From JAVBLD01 sp031553705 (lineage in GTDB: Bacteria; Bacteroidota; Bacteroidia; Bacteroidales; Marinifilaceae), in NCBI GenBank assembly GCA_031553705.1, contig JAVBLD010000007.1:59802-123801 (forward strand): a stretch of DNA of 64,000 nucleotides. The letters are read 5' to 3'. Shown piece by piece: positions 1 through 9,277 of this stretch. Position 1 is the stretch's first letter. Each line of letters starts with the position of its first letter. The translations under genes and the position numbers were made by a program. The notes beneath the pieces are model-generated. The model did no database searches, was not told where the DNA came from, and saw only the letters and a list, made by a program, of their open reading frames with translations.

Positions 1-809
1 ACGTATCCCTCAACGACGTTATATCCGTTTTCCTCGTATATATTGATGGTCTTGGTGTGCAGGTATTTTGTTTTACCGTTGACGATGATCCGGTGCTCTA
101 AGATTTCGGTACTGATCTGTGGGTTTTCAAGTCGATCATGTACTTTTATCAAATCTTCCGGATGAACCAATGCATAGTAATCTTCCCGTTTTATCGGTTT
201 AATTTTGCTTTGCTCCAGGATAGAGCATATTATTTCGGTTGCTTCAAACTGTTGTTTCTCGGAAAAAAAACTCCATCTGCCGAGCGAAGCCATTTTTTCA
301 GCCAGCTTCATCTTCTGGTTGGCCGTTTCGAGTTTTTCCCGCGCTTCGATAATTTCAGTGACATCCCGGTAGATGCAGATGATATGTTTATCATCCAGCA
401 ATATAAGGCGATTCTCAAAATGGATTCTGTTATGCTTGGTACCTATGCAGAAATAAGTGATTGAGCTGGTTCCGGTGGAGATCACCTGCTCCAGATTCCG
501 TTTGACCTCGGCTTTTGCGGGAACCGGAATGAAATCCAGGATGTGTCTGCCAATCATATTGGAAAATGCATCGTCAGACGAAATCAGATCAATATGTATA
601 CCTTCATGATTGAGGATAAAGATAACATCAGGCAAAGCATCCAGTATTTTCGAACTGTATTTTTCCTTATGCGACACATCCTTTTTTATTTCGATTTCAT
701 CAAGGCTGTGCGCATCACCACGATTAGATAGGTCTCTGATAACTTGTTCAAGTACATGGACATTTCTGATCAATTCTTCCTTCGTATACTGAGAGAGCGG
801 CTTCTTCAT
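1..809 (-). CDS. PAS-domain sensor protein, C-terminus cut by window edge
   Basis: An open frame runs on the minus strand from an ATG at 809 to the first base of the window without a stop, so only about 269 N-terminal residues are visible. After a short coiled N-terminus (MKKPLSQYTKEEL) there is a PAS-like domain at roughly residues 50-155, with the typical entry SKILDALPDVIFIL and exit IYRDVTEIIEAREKLE. A second PAS_3-like segment (VHPEDLIKVHDRL, then KYLHTKTINIYEENG) follows at about 210-265. There is no signal peptide or membrane segment, so it should be cytosolic. Proteins of this build usually continue into a HisKA/HATPase kinase, but that part lies outside the window, so the kinase assignment is inference. 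It is divergent from the REC-histidine kinase at 1252, which could be its partner. Confidence 0.75.
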   Translation of the reverse strand, partial: MKKPLSQYTKEELIRNVHVLEQVIRDLSNRGDAHSLDEIEIKKDVSHKEKYSSKILDALPDVIFILNHEGIHIDLISSDDAFSNMIGRHILDFIPVPAKAEVKRNLEQVISTGTSSITYFCIGTKHNRIHFENRLILLDDKHIICIYRDVTEIIEAREKLETANQKMKLAEKMASLGRWSFFSEKQQFEATEIICSILEQSKIKPIKREDYYALVHPEDLIKVHDRLENPQISTEILEHRIIVNGKTKYLHTKTINIYEENGYNVVEGY

Positions 810-1251
810 ATTCCAGACCGTTGTTATTATTCTTATACCTTAGCCCAATACAAGATGATTATTTAGCTTAAATATCTAATTAACTGATAGGGGATTTATT
901 GCTCCTAATTTATATCTTAATTTATTATCTACGAAATACGTGATAAAACAGACACCATACCATTGAAATATATCTTTCATTTGTACTTAAACAGTAATGA
1001 AAGATGATTATTTATAAAACCATCTTAAATATAATGCAAATATATAAAAAGGTTTTATAATAACGCTTGTTCAGCTTGAATAATATCACGTTGTTCGAAT
1101 AATTGTTATCAAGTTATATCAGGATAATAATTAAATCCATATATTTGTACGCTTTATAAAAGGGAAGGGGATGTGTGTTGAGGGGTATGTATTTTATAAT
1201 CAAAGATATATGAGTGGATTTTGTCCGGCTTTATAATAAAATTATTAGCCT
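810..1251. other. Divergent intergenic region, about 440 bp
   Basis: AT-rich spacer between two divergent signalling genes. It has stops in all frames and holds no convincing small gene. It must contain both promoters. One Bacteroidetes-type -7 element for the rightward gene is visible at 1140-1147. I saw no operator repeat. Confidence 0.6.
1140..1147 (+). promoter_or_regulatory. Putative -7 element (TATATTTG) for the REC-histidine kinase
   Basis: Matches TAnnTTTG, the -7 consensus of the Bacteroidetes primary sigma factor. No clear -33 TTTG at the usual spacing. It would give a leader of about 100 nt before the ATG at 1252. Confidence 0.4.
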
Positions 1252-2367
1252 ATGAAAATAGAACCTTCAGATTATAAAATTTTAATAGTCGATGATATTC
1301 TGTCCAATGTATTATTGCTGAGAACCCTGCTTGGAAGATATGGATATAGGACGGCTGAAGCAATGGGAGGGGAAGAGGCGCTGGAGCTTATGAAACATGA
1401 ACGGCCGGATTTGCTTTTGCTTGATGTGATGATGCCCGGATTAGGAGGATTTGATGTAGCGCGTCGATTAAAAGCGGATCCTGGTTTCAGGGATATACCG
1501 GTCATTTTTCTGACTGCATTGAATGATGCACAGAGTATTGTTAATGGTTTTAAATCCGGAGGAGATGATTTTGTTTCCAAACCTTTCAGAACCGAAGAAT
1601 TGATTATCCGGGTGGGACATCAGCTTTCGATGATTGCAGCAAGACGTATTATCGTACAGCAAACGGAAGAGCTGAAAAAGGTCATCGTAAGCCGGGACCG
1701 TCTTTATTCGGTCATAGCTCATGATTTACGTTTGCCGATGGCTTCCATGAAGATGTTGCTTAACACTGTTATGAAAGGAGCTAAACGGGAGATGGTCAAT
1801 CCGAATATCGTGAATCTGTTGGAAATGACAACCAAAACTTCCGAGGAGATATTTGCATTACTGGATAACCTACTGAAATGGACAAAAAGCCAACTGGGCG
1901 AATTGAGTGTGATAAAACAAAATACGGATCTGGTTCAGCTGACTACCGATACCATTGAAATAGTCGGCTCGATGGCGAAGATCAAAAATATAACCATTGA
2001 TGTCAAGGCGCCGGATAGTTGTGACATTTTTGTCGATCCGGAGATGATAAAATGTGCGATAAGAAACCTGCTTTCCAATGCGATAAAATTTAGCCATAAA
2101 GGCTCAATAGTGAGGATATATATCGGCCAAAGCGAAAAGGAGGCAAAATGGACGGTAGAGGACTCGGGATGCGGAATACGGAAAGAAGACCAACAGAAAT
2201 TATTGCAGGAAGCCACTCATTTTACGACTTATGGGACAAATAATGAAGAGGGGTCCGGTTTAGGATTACTTCTGTGCCAGGATTTTGTGCAAAAAAACGG
2301 CGGATATTTATGGTTTGAATCGGAAGAAAAGGTCGGCTCAAAGTTTGGTATAACGTTGCCCAGGTAA
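1252..2367 (+). CDS. Cytosolic receiver-histidine kinase (REC-HisKA-HATPase)
   Basis: A 371-residue soluble signalling protein in which a receiver domain precedes a kinase core. The REC domain spans residues 8-125 with acidic pocket D15/D16, phosphoacceptor D58 (LLLLDVMMPG) and conserved K110 (SKPF). The HisKA H-box is at about 153-161 (VIAHDLRLP, H157). The HATPase part has an N box (NLLSNAIKF), a G1 box (EDSGCGI) and a G2 box (GSGLGLLL). There is no membrane segment or sensor domain, so the input must come from another protein phosphorylating or contacting the receiver. No separate response regulator sits beside it, and the divergent PAS protein is the obvious candidate partner. The downstream manC start lies 32 bp after its stop but appears functionally unrelated. 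Confidence 0.9.
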   Translation: MKIEPSDYKILIVDDILSNVLLLRTLLGRYGYRTAEAMGGEEALELMKHERPDLLLLDVMMPGLGGFDVARRLKADPGFRDIPVIFLTALNDAQSIVNGFKSGGDDFVSKPFRTEELIIRVGHQLSMIAARRIIVQQTEELKKVIVSRDRLYSVIAHDLRLPMASMKMLLNTVMKGAKREMVNPNIVNLLEMTTKTSEEIFALLDNLLKWTKSQLGELSVIKQNTDLVQLTTDTIEIVGSMAKIKNITIDVKAPDSCDIFVDPEMIKCAIRNLLSNAIKFSHKGSIVRIYIGQSEKEAKWTVEDSGCGIRKEDQQKLLQEATHFTTYGTNNEEGSGLGLLLCQDFVQKNGGYLWFESEEKVGSKFGITLPR

Positions 2368-2399
2368 ATTGAAAACTAGAAATTGAAGATCAAATCTTT

Positions 2400-3482
2400 A
2401 TGAATAGCAATCATTTGATAATTATGGCAGGAGGGGTCGGTAGTCGTTTTTGGCCGATGAGTACTCCGGATAAGCCGAAACAGTTTATAGACGTATTAGG
2501 CACAGGAAGAACATTGTTGCAATTAACGGTAGATCGGTTTTCCGGAATTTGTCCGCTTGAAAATGTATGGGTGGTGACTGCAAAAAAATATTTTGAATTG
2601 GTGAAAGAGCAGCTGCCGGAGATACCGGAATCCAATATATTGCTCGAACCTTGCATGCGGAATACGGCCCCTTGTATCGCTTATGTCGCATGGAAAATCA
2701 AAAAAAAGGATCCGGATGCTAATCTGGTTGTTTCGCCTGCCGATCATATTGTAATGGATATATCCGAATTTAAAAGGGTAATAAGAAACGGGTTTGCTTT
2801 TACGAAAGGAAATGATAATATATTGACATTGGGGATGTGTCCGGTGCGTCCGGAAACGGGATATGGGTATATAAAAATATCTGAGGAAAATCTTCCTGCC
2901 GGATTCCAGGAAATTGCCAAAGTGGCCGGATTTAAGGAAAAACCCGATTTGAAGACAGCGCTTTGTTATCTGGATGAAGGAGGGTACTACTGGAATTCGG
3001 GTATATTCCTATGGAATGTGGTTACCATTGAAAAAGCATTCCGGCAGAATGAACCGCAAATAGCGGCCCTGTTTGACGGATTGAACGATGTGTTTTATAC
3101 TGCCGGAGAGCAGGAACAGATAGACCGGGAATTTCCGGAATGTAAGAGTATCTCTATAGATTATGCCGTGATGGAACATGCCCGGAACATATATGTTTAT
3201 CCTGCCGATTTCGGCTGGTCGGACTTGGGATCATGGGGCTCTCTGCACGAGCAGTTGGCTAAGGACGATGCCGGTAATGCCGTGGTTGGAGAGGGTGTGA
3301 GAATGGTTGAGAGTAAGAACTGCGTGGTACATATATCGGACGATAAAAAAATGGTTTTACAAGGACTGGATGGTTATATTATAGCCGAACAGAATGGTGT
3401 TTTTATGATCTGTAAAATGTCCGAAGAGCAACGTATCAAAGAGTTTTCTACCCGCTTGACGGAGAATAAGAAAAACGGATAA
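2400..3482 (+). CDS. manC: Mannose-1-phosphate guanylyltransferase
   Basis: A 360-residue enzyme that makes GDP-mannose from mannose-1-phosphate and GTP, feeding glycan and GDP-fucose synthesis. The nucleotidyltransferase signature is at residues 10-18 (AGGVGSRFW), followed by the conserved DKPKQF. Further family motifs are VSPADH, PETGYGYI, FKEKP and WNSGIFLW. The later FGWSDLGSW matches the sugar-binding stretch. Length fits the short form that has only the transferase and a left-handed helix tail. The phosphomannose isomerase domain of bifunctional homologues is absent. It follows the kinase gene on the same strand but looks like an independent housekeeping gene. Confidence 0.93.
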   Translation: MNSNHLIIMAGGVGSRFWPMSTPDKPKQFIDVLGTGRTLLQLTVDRFSGICPLENVWVVTAKKYFELVKEQLPEIPESNILLEPCMRNTAPCIAYVAWKIKKKDPDANLVVSPADHIVMDISEFKRVIRNGFAFTKGNDNILTLGMCPVRPETGYGYIKISEENLPAGFQEIAKVAGFKEKPDLKTALCYLDEGGYYWNSGIFLWNVVTIEKAFRQNEPQIAALFDGLNDVFYTAGEQEQIDREFPECKSISIDYAVMEHARNIYVYPADFGWSDLGSWGSLHEQLAKDDAGNAVVGEGVRMVESKNCVVHISDDKKMVLQGLDGYIIAEQNGVFMICKMSEEQRIKEFSTRLTENKKNG

Positions 3483-3529
3483 GAATCAAGTCTTTGGGAG
3501 TTCAATTTTTTAAATTCCTGTTTATTTTC

Positions 3530-3537
3530 TAACTTTG
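3530..3537 (+). promoter_or_regulatory. Putative -7 element (TAACTTTG) for the M23 peptidase
   Basis: Exact TAnnTTTG match 21 bp before the ATG at 3558, which would give a very short leader. No -33 TTTG at normal spacing. Confidence 0.5.
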
Positions 3538-3557
3538 AGGGTTAATAATTTATCAAT

Positions 3558-4424
3558 ATGGTGAAAAAGAAAATAAGACGGTGGGACAAGCTGAAATATA
3601 AGTATAAGTTATCCGTTATTAATGAGGTGTCTTATGAGGAGGTCTTTCATTTCCGCTTATCCCAGCTACATGTGTTAACGGCACTGAGTGTATTGACGGT
3701 TGTATTGGTTGGGTTGACAATATTATTGATTGCTTTTACCGACCTGCGGGAGTTTATTCCGGGGTATCCTGACGGAAAAATGCGCCGGATGATTACAGAA
3801 AACGCATTGCGTGTCGATTCTTTGAAACACGAGTTAAATAAACGGGATAATTTTTTATATTCATTCCGGGTGATGCTGAACGGAGGGGATACAAGCGCCA
3901 TGACCAAAGTACATCATAGGGATACCGTCCGCAATAATAATGACACGATAACATTTAGTAGCATTAGTGCTGAGGAAAGTAGTTTCAGAACCTCAATGGA
4001 AGAACAGGAACGTTTTAATTTGGGGCTTGGTATCAGCACAACTAATAATGATTACTATCACTTTTTCCCCCCGGTGGAGGGAATTGTAAGTCGCGGGTTT
4101 GATGAGAAAACAAGACATTATGCTACCGATGTGGTTGCGAAACCCGGTGCAAAAGTTTCTGCCATTCTGGATGGAGTGGTTATTTTTACCGACTGGACTG
4201 TAAAAACCGGGAATGTGATCCAGATACAGCATGCCAATAATCTGGTTTCCATATATAAACATAACTCTACCTTATTAAAAAAACAAGGGGATTATGTCAG
4301 GGCCGGCGAAGTGATCGGTATTGTCGGCAATACCGGGGAAGAGACCAGCGGACCACACCTCCATTTCGAATTGTGGAGAGCCGGAAATCCTTTAAATCCG
4401 GAAGATTTTATTAAGTTTAAATAA
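3558..4424 (+). CDS. Membrane-anchored M23 (LytM-type) peptidase
   Basis: A 288-residue putative murein DD-endopeptidase. A basic cytosolic N-terminus of about 37 residues precedes one membrane helix (about 38-60), then a periplasmic linker with a possible coil (about 75-100), then the M23 domain at about 170-285. The zinc ligands are intact: H187 and D191 (RHYATD), and H267/H269 in SGPHLHFE. H235 is also conserved. It is therefore predicted to be catalytically active, not one of the degenerate EnvC/NlpD-type activators. Homologues in this phylum often precede dxr and rseP, as here (107 bp to dxr), suggesting a conserved envelope neighbourhood. Confidence 0.9.
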   Translation: MVKKKIRRWDKLKYKYKLSVINEVSYEEVFHFRLSQLHVLTALSVLTVVLVGLTILLIAFTDLREFIPGYPDGKMRRMITENALRVDSLKHELNKRDNFLYSFRVMLNGGDTSAMTKVHHRDTVRNNNDTITFSSISAEESSFRTSMEEQERFNLGLGISTTNNDYYHFFPPVEGIVSRGFDEKTRHYATDVVAKPGAKVSAILDGVVIFTDWTVKTGNVIQIQHANNLVSIYKHNSTLLKKQGDYVRAGEVIGIVGNTGEETSGPHLHFELWRAGNPLNPEDFIKFK

Positions 4425-4531
4425 TACATAATCAAAGATATAAAAATTGAGAATTAAGAATTACGCGCGATTAGCAAACCAGTAAAGTTAGTAGCGTTAT
4501 ATTTCCGATTCTTAATTCCTAATTCAATCGT

Positions 4532-5677
4532 ATGAGGCATATAGCAATATTAGGATCGACCGGTTCTATCGGAACACAGGCATTACAGGTGATCGGAGCG
4601 AATCCGGATCGATTTTGTGTCGAGGTGCTTACCGCAAATAATAATGTTGATTTGCTTATAGAGCAGGCATTGAAATTCAAACCGGGGATCGTTGTGATTG
4701 CTAATGAGGATAAATATTCTTTTTTGCGGGATGCCTTGCAGGATGAAGATATAAAAGTATACGCCGGTGCGGATGCTATTGCGCAGGTGACAACAATTGG
4801 ATGCGTGGATATCGTACTGACGGCAATGGTAGGGTATAGTGGACTGAAACCTACTCTGTATGCAATCAAGGCGGGAAAAAATATTGCTTTGGCCAATAAA
4901 GAGACATTAGTAGTTGCCGGAGAGTTGATCACGAGGCTGGTAGAGGAATATAAAGTGGCTATTTTGCCAGTTGATTCCGAACATTCGGCCATATTTCAAT
5001 GCCTGACCGGGGAACATAATAATCCGGTGGAGAAAATTATCCTTACGGCATCCGGAGGGCCGTTCCGGGGACGTGATAAAATGTTTCTCGGACGGGTGAC
5101 TCCCGAAGAGGCTCTGAAACATCCGAACTGGAATATGGGACCCAAAGTGACAATCGATTCGGCTTCTTTGATGAACAAAGGGTTTGAAGCTATTGAAGCA
5201 AAGTGGTTATTTGGAATGAAGCCGCAGCAGATAGAAGTGGTCGTACATCCCCAGTCTATCATTCATTCGATGGTGCAGTTCGGGGACGGTTGTCTGAAAG
5301 CCCAGTTGGGAATGCCTGATATGCGCATGCCGATTCAGTATGCGCTTGCCTATCCGGAACGGATAAATGGTAATTTCGGAAGGGTCGATTTTAATAAACA
5401 CAATGCCCTAACATTTGAAGAGCCGGATAGAGTGACATTCCGTAACCTCAATCTGGCCTATCATGCGATGAATACCGGAGGAAATATGCCGTGCATGTTG
5501 AATGCAGCTAACGAAGTTGCAGTAGATGCGTTTCTGCATCGGAAAATATCGTTTACCGGCATGTCCGATCTGATTGAATGTACCATGCAGAAGATCGATT
5601 TTATAAAAACTCCCGGATTGGAAGATTATATTGAAACCGACCGGGTTAGCCGGGCTTTTGCTGAAACATTATTGTAA
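4532..5677 (+). CDS. dxr: 1-deoxy-D-xylulose-5-phosphate reductoisomerase
   Basis: This 381-residue enzyme catalyses the second, NADPH-dependent step of the MEP isoprenoid pathway. The N-terminal dinucleotide fold begins with GSTGSIGTQAL. The metal and substrate motifs are all present: NKETLVVAG, DSEHSAIFQ, TASGGPFRG, and the MNKGFEAIEAKWLF segment. The region between the M23 gene and this one (about 4440-4530) carries a loose inverted pair, GAATTAAGAATT against GATTCTTAATTC, of unknown role. rseP follows 54 bp downstream, the same order as in many Bacteroidales. Confidence 0.96.
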   Translation: MRHIAILGSTGSIGTQALQVIGANPDRFCVEVLTANNNVDLLIEQALKFKPGIVVIANEDKYSFLRDALQDEDIKVYAGADAIAQVTTIGCVDIVLTAMVGYSGLKPTLYAIKAGKNIALANKETLVVAGELITRLVEEYKVAILPVDSEHSAIFQCLTGEHNNPVEKIILTASGGPFRGRDKMFLGRVTPEEALKHPNWNMGPKVTIDSASLMNKGFEAIEAKWLFGMKPQQIEVVVHPQSIIHSMVQFGDGCLKAQLGMPDMRMPIQYALAYPERINGNFGRVDFNKHNALTFEEPDRVTFRNLNLAYHAMNTGGNMPCMLNAANEVAVDAFLHRKISFTGMSDLIECTMQKIDFIKTPGLEDYIETDRVSRAFAETLL

Positions 5678-5731
5678 TCTGCAATATACCGGAACGACAT
5701 AAAAGAAAATGATGAATTTAAATAAATAAAG

Positions 5732-7075
5732 ATGGATATAGTAGTAAAAATAGCTCAATTTTTCTGTTGTTTCTCAATTTTGGTGTTATTCCACGAGTTC
5801 GGGCATTTTATTTTTGCTAAGATGTTTAAAACCAGGGTAGAGAAATTTTATATGTTTTTTGACCCATGGTTTTCGTTGTTCAAATTCAAAAAGGGAGAAA
5901 CCGAATATGGAATGGGATGGGTGCCGTTTGGAGGATATGTCAAAATTTCCGGGATGATTGATGAGTCGATGGATACGGAGCAGATGAAGCAACCGCCACA
6001 GCCCTGGGAGTTTCGTTCCAAACCGGCATGGCAAAGATTATTGATTATGCTGGGAGGAGTGATGGTAAACATATTATTGGCTTTTGTTATTTATATCGGA
6101 GTACTATATGCTTGGGGAGAGACCTACCTGCCTGCCAAAAATGCAAAATATGGGGTGGTGTGCGATTCAGTGTTCATAAATATGGGGATGCGGAACGGAG
6201 ATATCATATATGCATTGGACTATAAAGAGGTGGAACGCTTTGACGACATTGTCCGCAATATATTGTTGGATGATCCCCGGACGATTCAGGTGATGCGTGG
6301 TGGGGAAAGTGTGGACCTGACGATTCCGGATACATTGGTGGCCCATTTATTGGAAATGTCGTCTAAGAAATTTGGAATGAAGGCTCTTTTGGTTCCGCGC
6401 GTTCCGTTGGATGGTATTGTGATCAAGGGATTTGCAGAAAAATCTGTGGCTTATGAGGCCGGAATGCGTAAAGGCGATAGACTATTGAAGATTGACAGTA
6501 CTGCTTTCCATTTTTCGGACGAATTCAGGGAATTACTGTCTTCCGGAAGAGGAAGACAGATTGAGACAGAGGTCTTGCGTGGTATCGATACGCTACGGTT
6601 TGCTTTTAACTTGGGGAACGATGGCATGCTCGGGATAGAATACGAAATGACTCCGGGCGATTTTGAATTTGCCGTACAGAAGTATACCTTTTTTAAAGCA
6701 ATTCCGGCCGGGATTCAAATGGGAGTTGATGAGATCGGGAACTACCTGAAACAGTTTAAAATGCTGTTTCAGCATAAGGAGCAGGCCTATAAATCATTAG
6801 CTGGTGTCATAACTATCGGAAGTATTTTTCCGGGAGAGTGGGACTGGCAGATATTCTGGAGATTGACCGCATTGATTTCAATTATGCTTGCAGTGGTGAA
6901 TATTTTGCCTATACCGGCGCTCGACGGAGGGCATGTACTATTTCTGTTGTATGAAGTGATTACCCGTCAGAAGCCGGGAGAAAAGTTTATGATGTACGCC
7001 CAGACGGTAGGTATGATGTTGATCCTGGGGCTTATTATCTTAGCTACTGTAAATGATATATCGAAGTTTTTTTAA
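5732..7075 (+). CDS. rseP: Site-2 zinc metalloprotease RseP
   Basis: A 447-residue polytopic intramembrane protease. The catalytic HEFGH is at residues 21-25 in the first membrane helix. The second active-site motif, with the zinc-binding aspartate, is in the C-terminal half (PIPALDGGH). Between the core helices lie periplasmic PDZ regions: one at about 130-200 and a clearer one at about 220-290 (GFAEKSVAYEAGMRKGDRLL). In other bacteria the enzyme cuts anti-sigma factors or leftover signal peptides. The substrate in this organism is unknown. No anti-sigma gene lies nearby. It probably forms an operon with dxr. Confidence 0.94.
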   Translation: MDIVVKIAQFFCCFSILVLFHEFGHFIFAKMFKTRVEKFYMFFDPWFSLFKFKKGETEYGMGWVPFGGYVKISGMIDESMDTEQMKQPPQPWEFRSKPAWQRLLIMLGGVMVNILLAFVIYIGVLYAWGETYLPAKNAKYGVVCDSVFINMGMRNGDIIYALDYKEVERFDDIVRNILLDDPRTIQVMRGGESVDLTIPDTLVAHLLEMSSKKFGMKALLVPRVPLDGIVIKGFAEKSVAYEAGMRKGDRLLKIDSTAFHFSDEFRELLSSGRGRQIETEVLRGIDTLRFAFNLGNDGMLGIEYEMTPGDFEFAVQKYTFFKAIPAGIQMGVDEIGNYLKQFKMLFQHKEQAYKSLAGVITIGSIFPGEWDWQIFWRLTALISIMLAVVNILPIPALDGGHVLFLLYEVITRQKPGEKFMMYAQTVGMMLILGLIILATVNDISKFF

Positions 7076-7105
7076 TTACGGATTTCGAAATAATAAAACG
7101 GGGAA

Positions 7106-8113
7106 ATGGGGTACGGAATAAATATTTCTATACTGTTTTTATTGCTATGGTCATGTTCATCACCGGCGCAGGAACAATACAGAATTGCGTTCTATAATGT
7201 GGAGAATCTGTTTGATATCTATGATGATCCGAAGACAATAGATGAAGAGTTTACTCCTCAGGGGGAAAAACATTGGACCATGGCCCGTTATAATGATAAA
7301 ATACTTAAAATCGCACAGGTATTGAGTAGTATTGGAGGCAGCCGCCAACCTGTAATTATCGGGTTGGCTGAGATCGAGAACAGACGGGTGCTGGATGATC
7401 TGACCGGAAAAACGCAACTTGCTGATGGCGACTATGGAATTATTCATCAAGACTCCCCGGACCGGAGAGGTATCGATGTGGCCTTTCTGTACAGAAAAGC
7501 ATATTTCAGGCCGTTGAAAAACAATTTTTTTAATATTCCGTTTCTGGAAGACTCTACTTTGACAAGGGATATCCTTTATGTAAAAGGTATCTTGGGAGAC
7601 AGCGATACCCTTCATTTTTTTGTTTGTCATTTTCCATCCATGTCGGGAGGAGAAGCTAAAAGCGAATGGAAGAGAAAGCGGGCAGCCTCGGTGTTGAGAG
7701 GTAAAATTGACTCTATCATGGAACTTAATACCTGTGCAGGAATTGTCGTGATGGGGGATCTTAACGGCAAGGCTAATACTGAGGCGATGACCAAGGTGTT
7801 AAAAGCTAAAAATCCGGATAAGAAAATCGATGTTTCAGATATATATAATACAGGATATTACCTGTTGAAGAAAGGGTATGGGAGCTACCGCTATAAAGAA
7901 AAATGGCAGACGATAGACCATTTTGTGGTATCCGGTTCTTTATTGAATGAAAAGCATACCTTTCAGACAGGTAAAACAACCGTTTTCTCACCTTCCTTTT
8001 TATTGGAAGAAGAGAAGAAATTCTTTGGATTCAGGCCGTTTCCCACCTATCGCGGGCCTGTATATTCTGGTGGCTACAGCGACCATTTGCCTGTATACAT
8101 CGACCTCTATTGA
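7106..8113 (+). CDS. Endonuclease/exonuclease/phosphatase-fold lipoprotein
   Basis: A 335-residue protein starting with a lipoprotein signal peptide (lipobox LWSC, cysteine near residue 17). The remainder is the DNase I-like EEP fold: FYNVENLFD with the metal-binding asparagine, the catalytic-type GLAEIENR, DRRGIDVAFLY, MGDLNGKA and the terminal SDHLPVYID. Metal and histidine positions look intact, so it should be an active phosphodiesterase or nuclease facing the periplasm or cell surface. The substrate cannot be read from sequence. It starts 30 bp after rseP and may be co-transcribed with it. It ends 32 bp from the convergent DUF481 gene. Confidence 0.87.
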   Translation: MGYGINISILFLLLWSCSSPAQEQYRIAFYNVENLFDIYDDPKTIDEEFTPQGEKHWTMARYNDKILKIAQVLSSIGGSRQPVIIGLAEIENRRVLDDLTGKTQLADGDYGIIHQDSPDRRGIDVAFLYRKAYFRPLKNNFFNIPFLEDSTLTRDILYVKGILGDSDTLHFFVCHFPSMSGGEAKSEWKRKRAASVLRGKIDSIMELNTCAGIVVMGDLNGKANTEAMTKVLKAKNPDKKIDVSDIYNTGYYLLKKGYGSYRYKEKWQTIDHFVVSGSLLNEKHTFQTGKTTVFSPSFLLEEEKKFFGFRPFPTYRGPVYSGGYSDHLPVYIDLY

Positions 8114-8144
8114 AATCCGGTCCGTTTAAAAACATTGGAAAGGC

Positions 8145-9176
8145 CTATAACTTGTATGATAATCCGATTGTTGTACCGAAGTCATTTTTTCCGGCATTAG
8201 GGTCGGGAGGTTTGCGGTCGTAACTGTAATAAAAGGTCAATGACAATGAAAAATCCCTGTTAAGTTCCCAGGAGATATTGGTATTCATTTCATATCGGAT
8301 ACGTCCTTTTTGTGATAAGCTGGTATAAAATACGTTTTCGGAGGATATCTGCGTATTCGAATGGGAGAATTTGAAAAAATTTAACATAAAACCTAACGGA
8401 ATCTCCACTAATAGGCTCTCTTCGTTATTGCTACTTAACTCCTGATTCAAACTTACTCCCAGCATTCCTAATATTTGCGTGTTGTATCCTAAGATAAATT
8501 TTTGTCCTCCTCCCAATGTTTGTTGGTAACGTCTGGCTATTGATAATTCCAGGTTCCGCTGATAATTAAACTGTCCGAAAATATACCATTTACTGTAATA
8601 TTTCAGATTATAATATCCGGCCAATCCGAAATCGGCCCGGTCGATTGAAAACACCGAGGTATCGATGGATGCGTTGCCTGAACCGGTTAAACTAATGGTG
8701 ACCTGTTTGGTGATATAATCAATATTTGTATTCAGGTTCAGCTGTCCGATACGGCTTGATTGGGTGTAACTGAATCCCGATGAAAGATTACCCTGAAACC
8801 TGTTCTTGAATGCTTTTAGTATCGGAAGCATTGTGCTGATATGATTGATGGCAATATGACGGGTATGGGAAGGAGTAACGATGTACACAAACCCTTTTTC
8901 GGGAGCAGATTTAAGTACTCCGTAATACAATATCTGGTCGGCCGTTTCTATCCTGAATGTGTCGGATGAAGTACTGATCGATTCGATCTTGGAGATCTTA
9001 ATGTCAATAAGGCCGACGTTTTTGGTGTCAATCGTCACTTTACCCAATTTCATCTCTTTCACGCTTCCTGTCAGCATTTCGTTGTGAAGAAGAAAAACAG
9101 TGTCATCCCGGACATGAATAGCCCTGGCATTTCCAGCAAATAGAAACAGCGCTAAAACAAGTAAAAGTATTCTCAA
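8145..9176 (-). CDS. DUF481-type outer-membrane beta-barrel protein
   Basis: A 343-residue secreted protein. It has a Sec signal peptide (MRILLLVLALFLFAGNARA), then a short beta-rich domain at about 25-105 (VKEMKLGKVTIDTKNVGLIDI) resembling a small SH3-like periplasmic module. From about 120 to the end there are alternating amphipathic strands ending in an aromatic-rich C-terminus (GTTIGLSYKL), which predicts an outer-membrane barrel like the E. coli YdiY family. The function of this family is not established. The convergent nuclease gene and the separate neighbour at 9278 give no functional hint. Confidence 0.75.
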   Translation of the reverse strand: MRILLLVLALFLFAGNARAIHVRDDTVFLLHNEMLTGSVKEMKLGKVTIDTKNVGLIDIKISKIESISTSSDTFRIETADQILYYGVLKSAPEKGFVYIVTPSHTRHIAINHISTMLPILKAFKNRFQGNLSSGFSYTQSSRIGQLNLNTNIDYITKQVTISLTGSGNASIDTSVFSIDRADFGLAGYYNLKYYSKWYIFGQFNYQRNLELSIARRYQQTLGGGQKFILGYNTQILGMLGVSLNQELSSNNEESLLVEIPLGFMLNFFKFSHSNTQISSENVFYTSLSQKGRIRYEMNTNISWELNRDFSLSLTFYYSYDRKPPDPNAGKNDFGTTIGLSYKL

Positions 9177-9277
9177 ATCAAAATCTTTTTATCCATAACG
9201 ACAACACTGTTGAAAACCGAACCGTTTTCAATACAATATGCAAATCTTTTCAATCTGGTCTTATCGCTTGCATGTCT

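Noticed and set aside
4440..4530. Inverted pair GAATTAAGAATT / GATTCTTAATTC before dxr
   Set aside because: Short, AT-only and similar to background 'aattgaaaatt' words found in several gaps; no evidence for a functional element.
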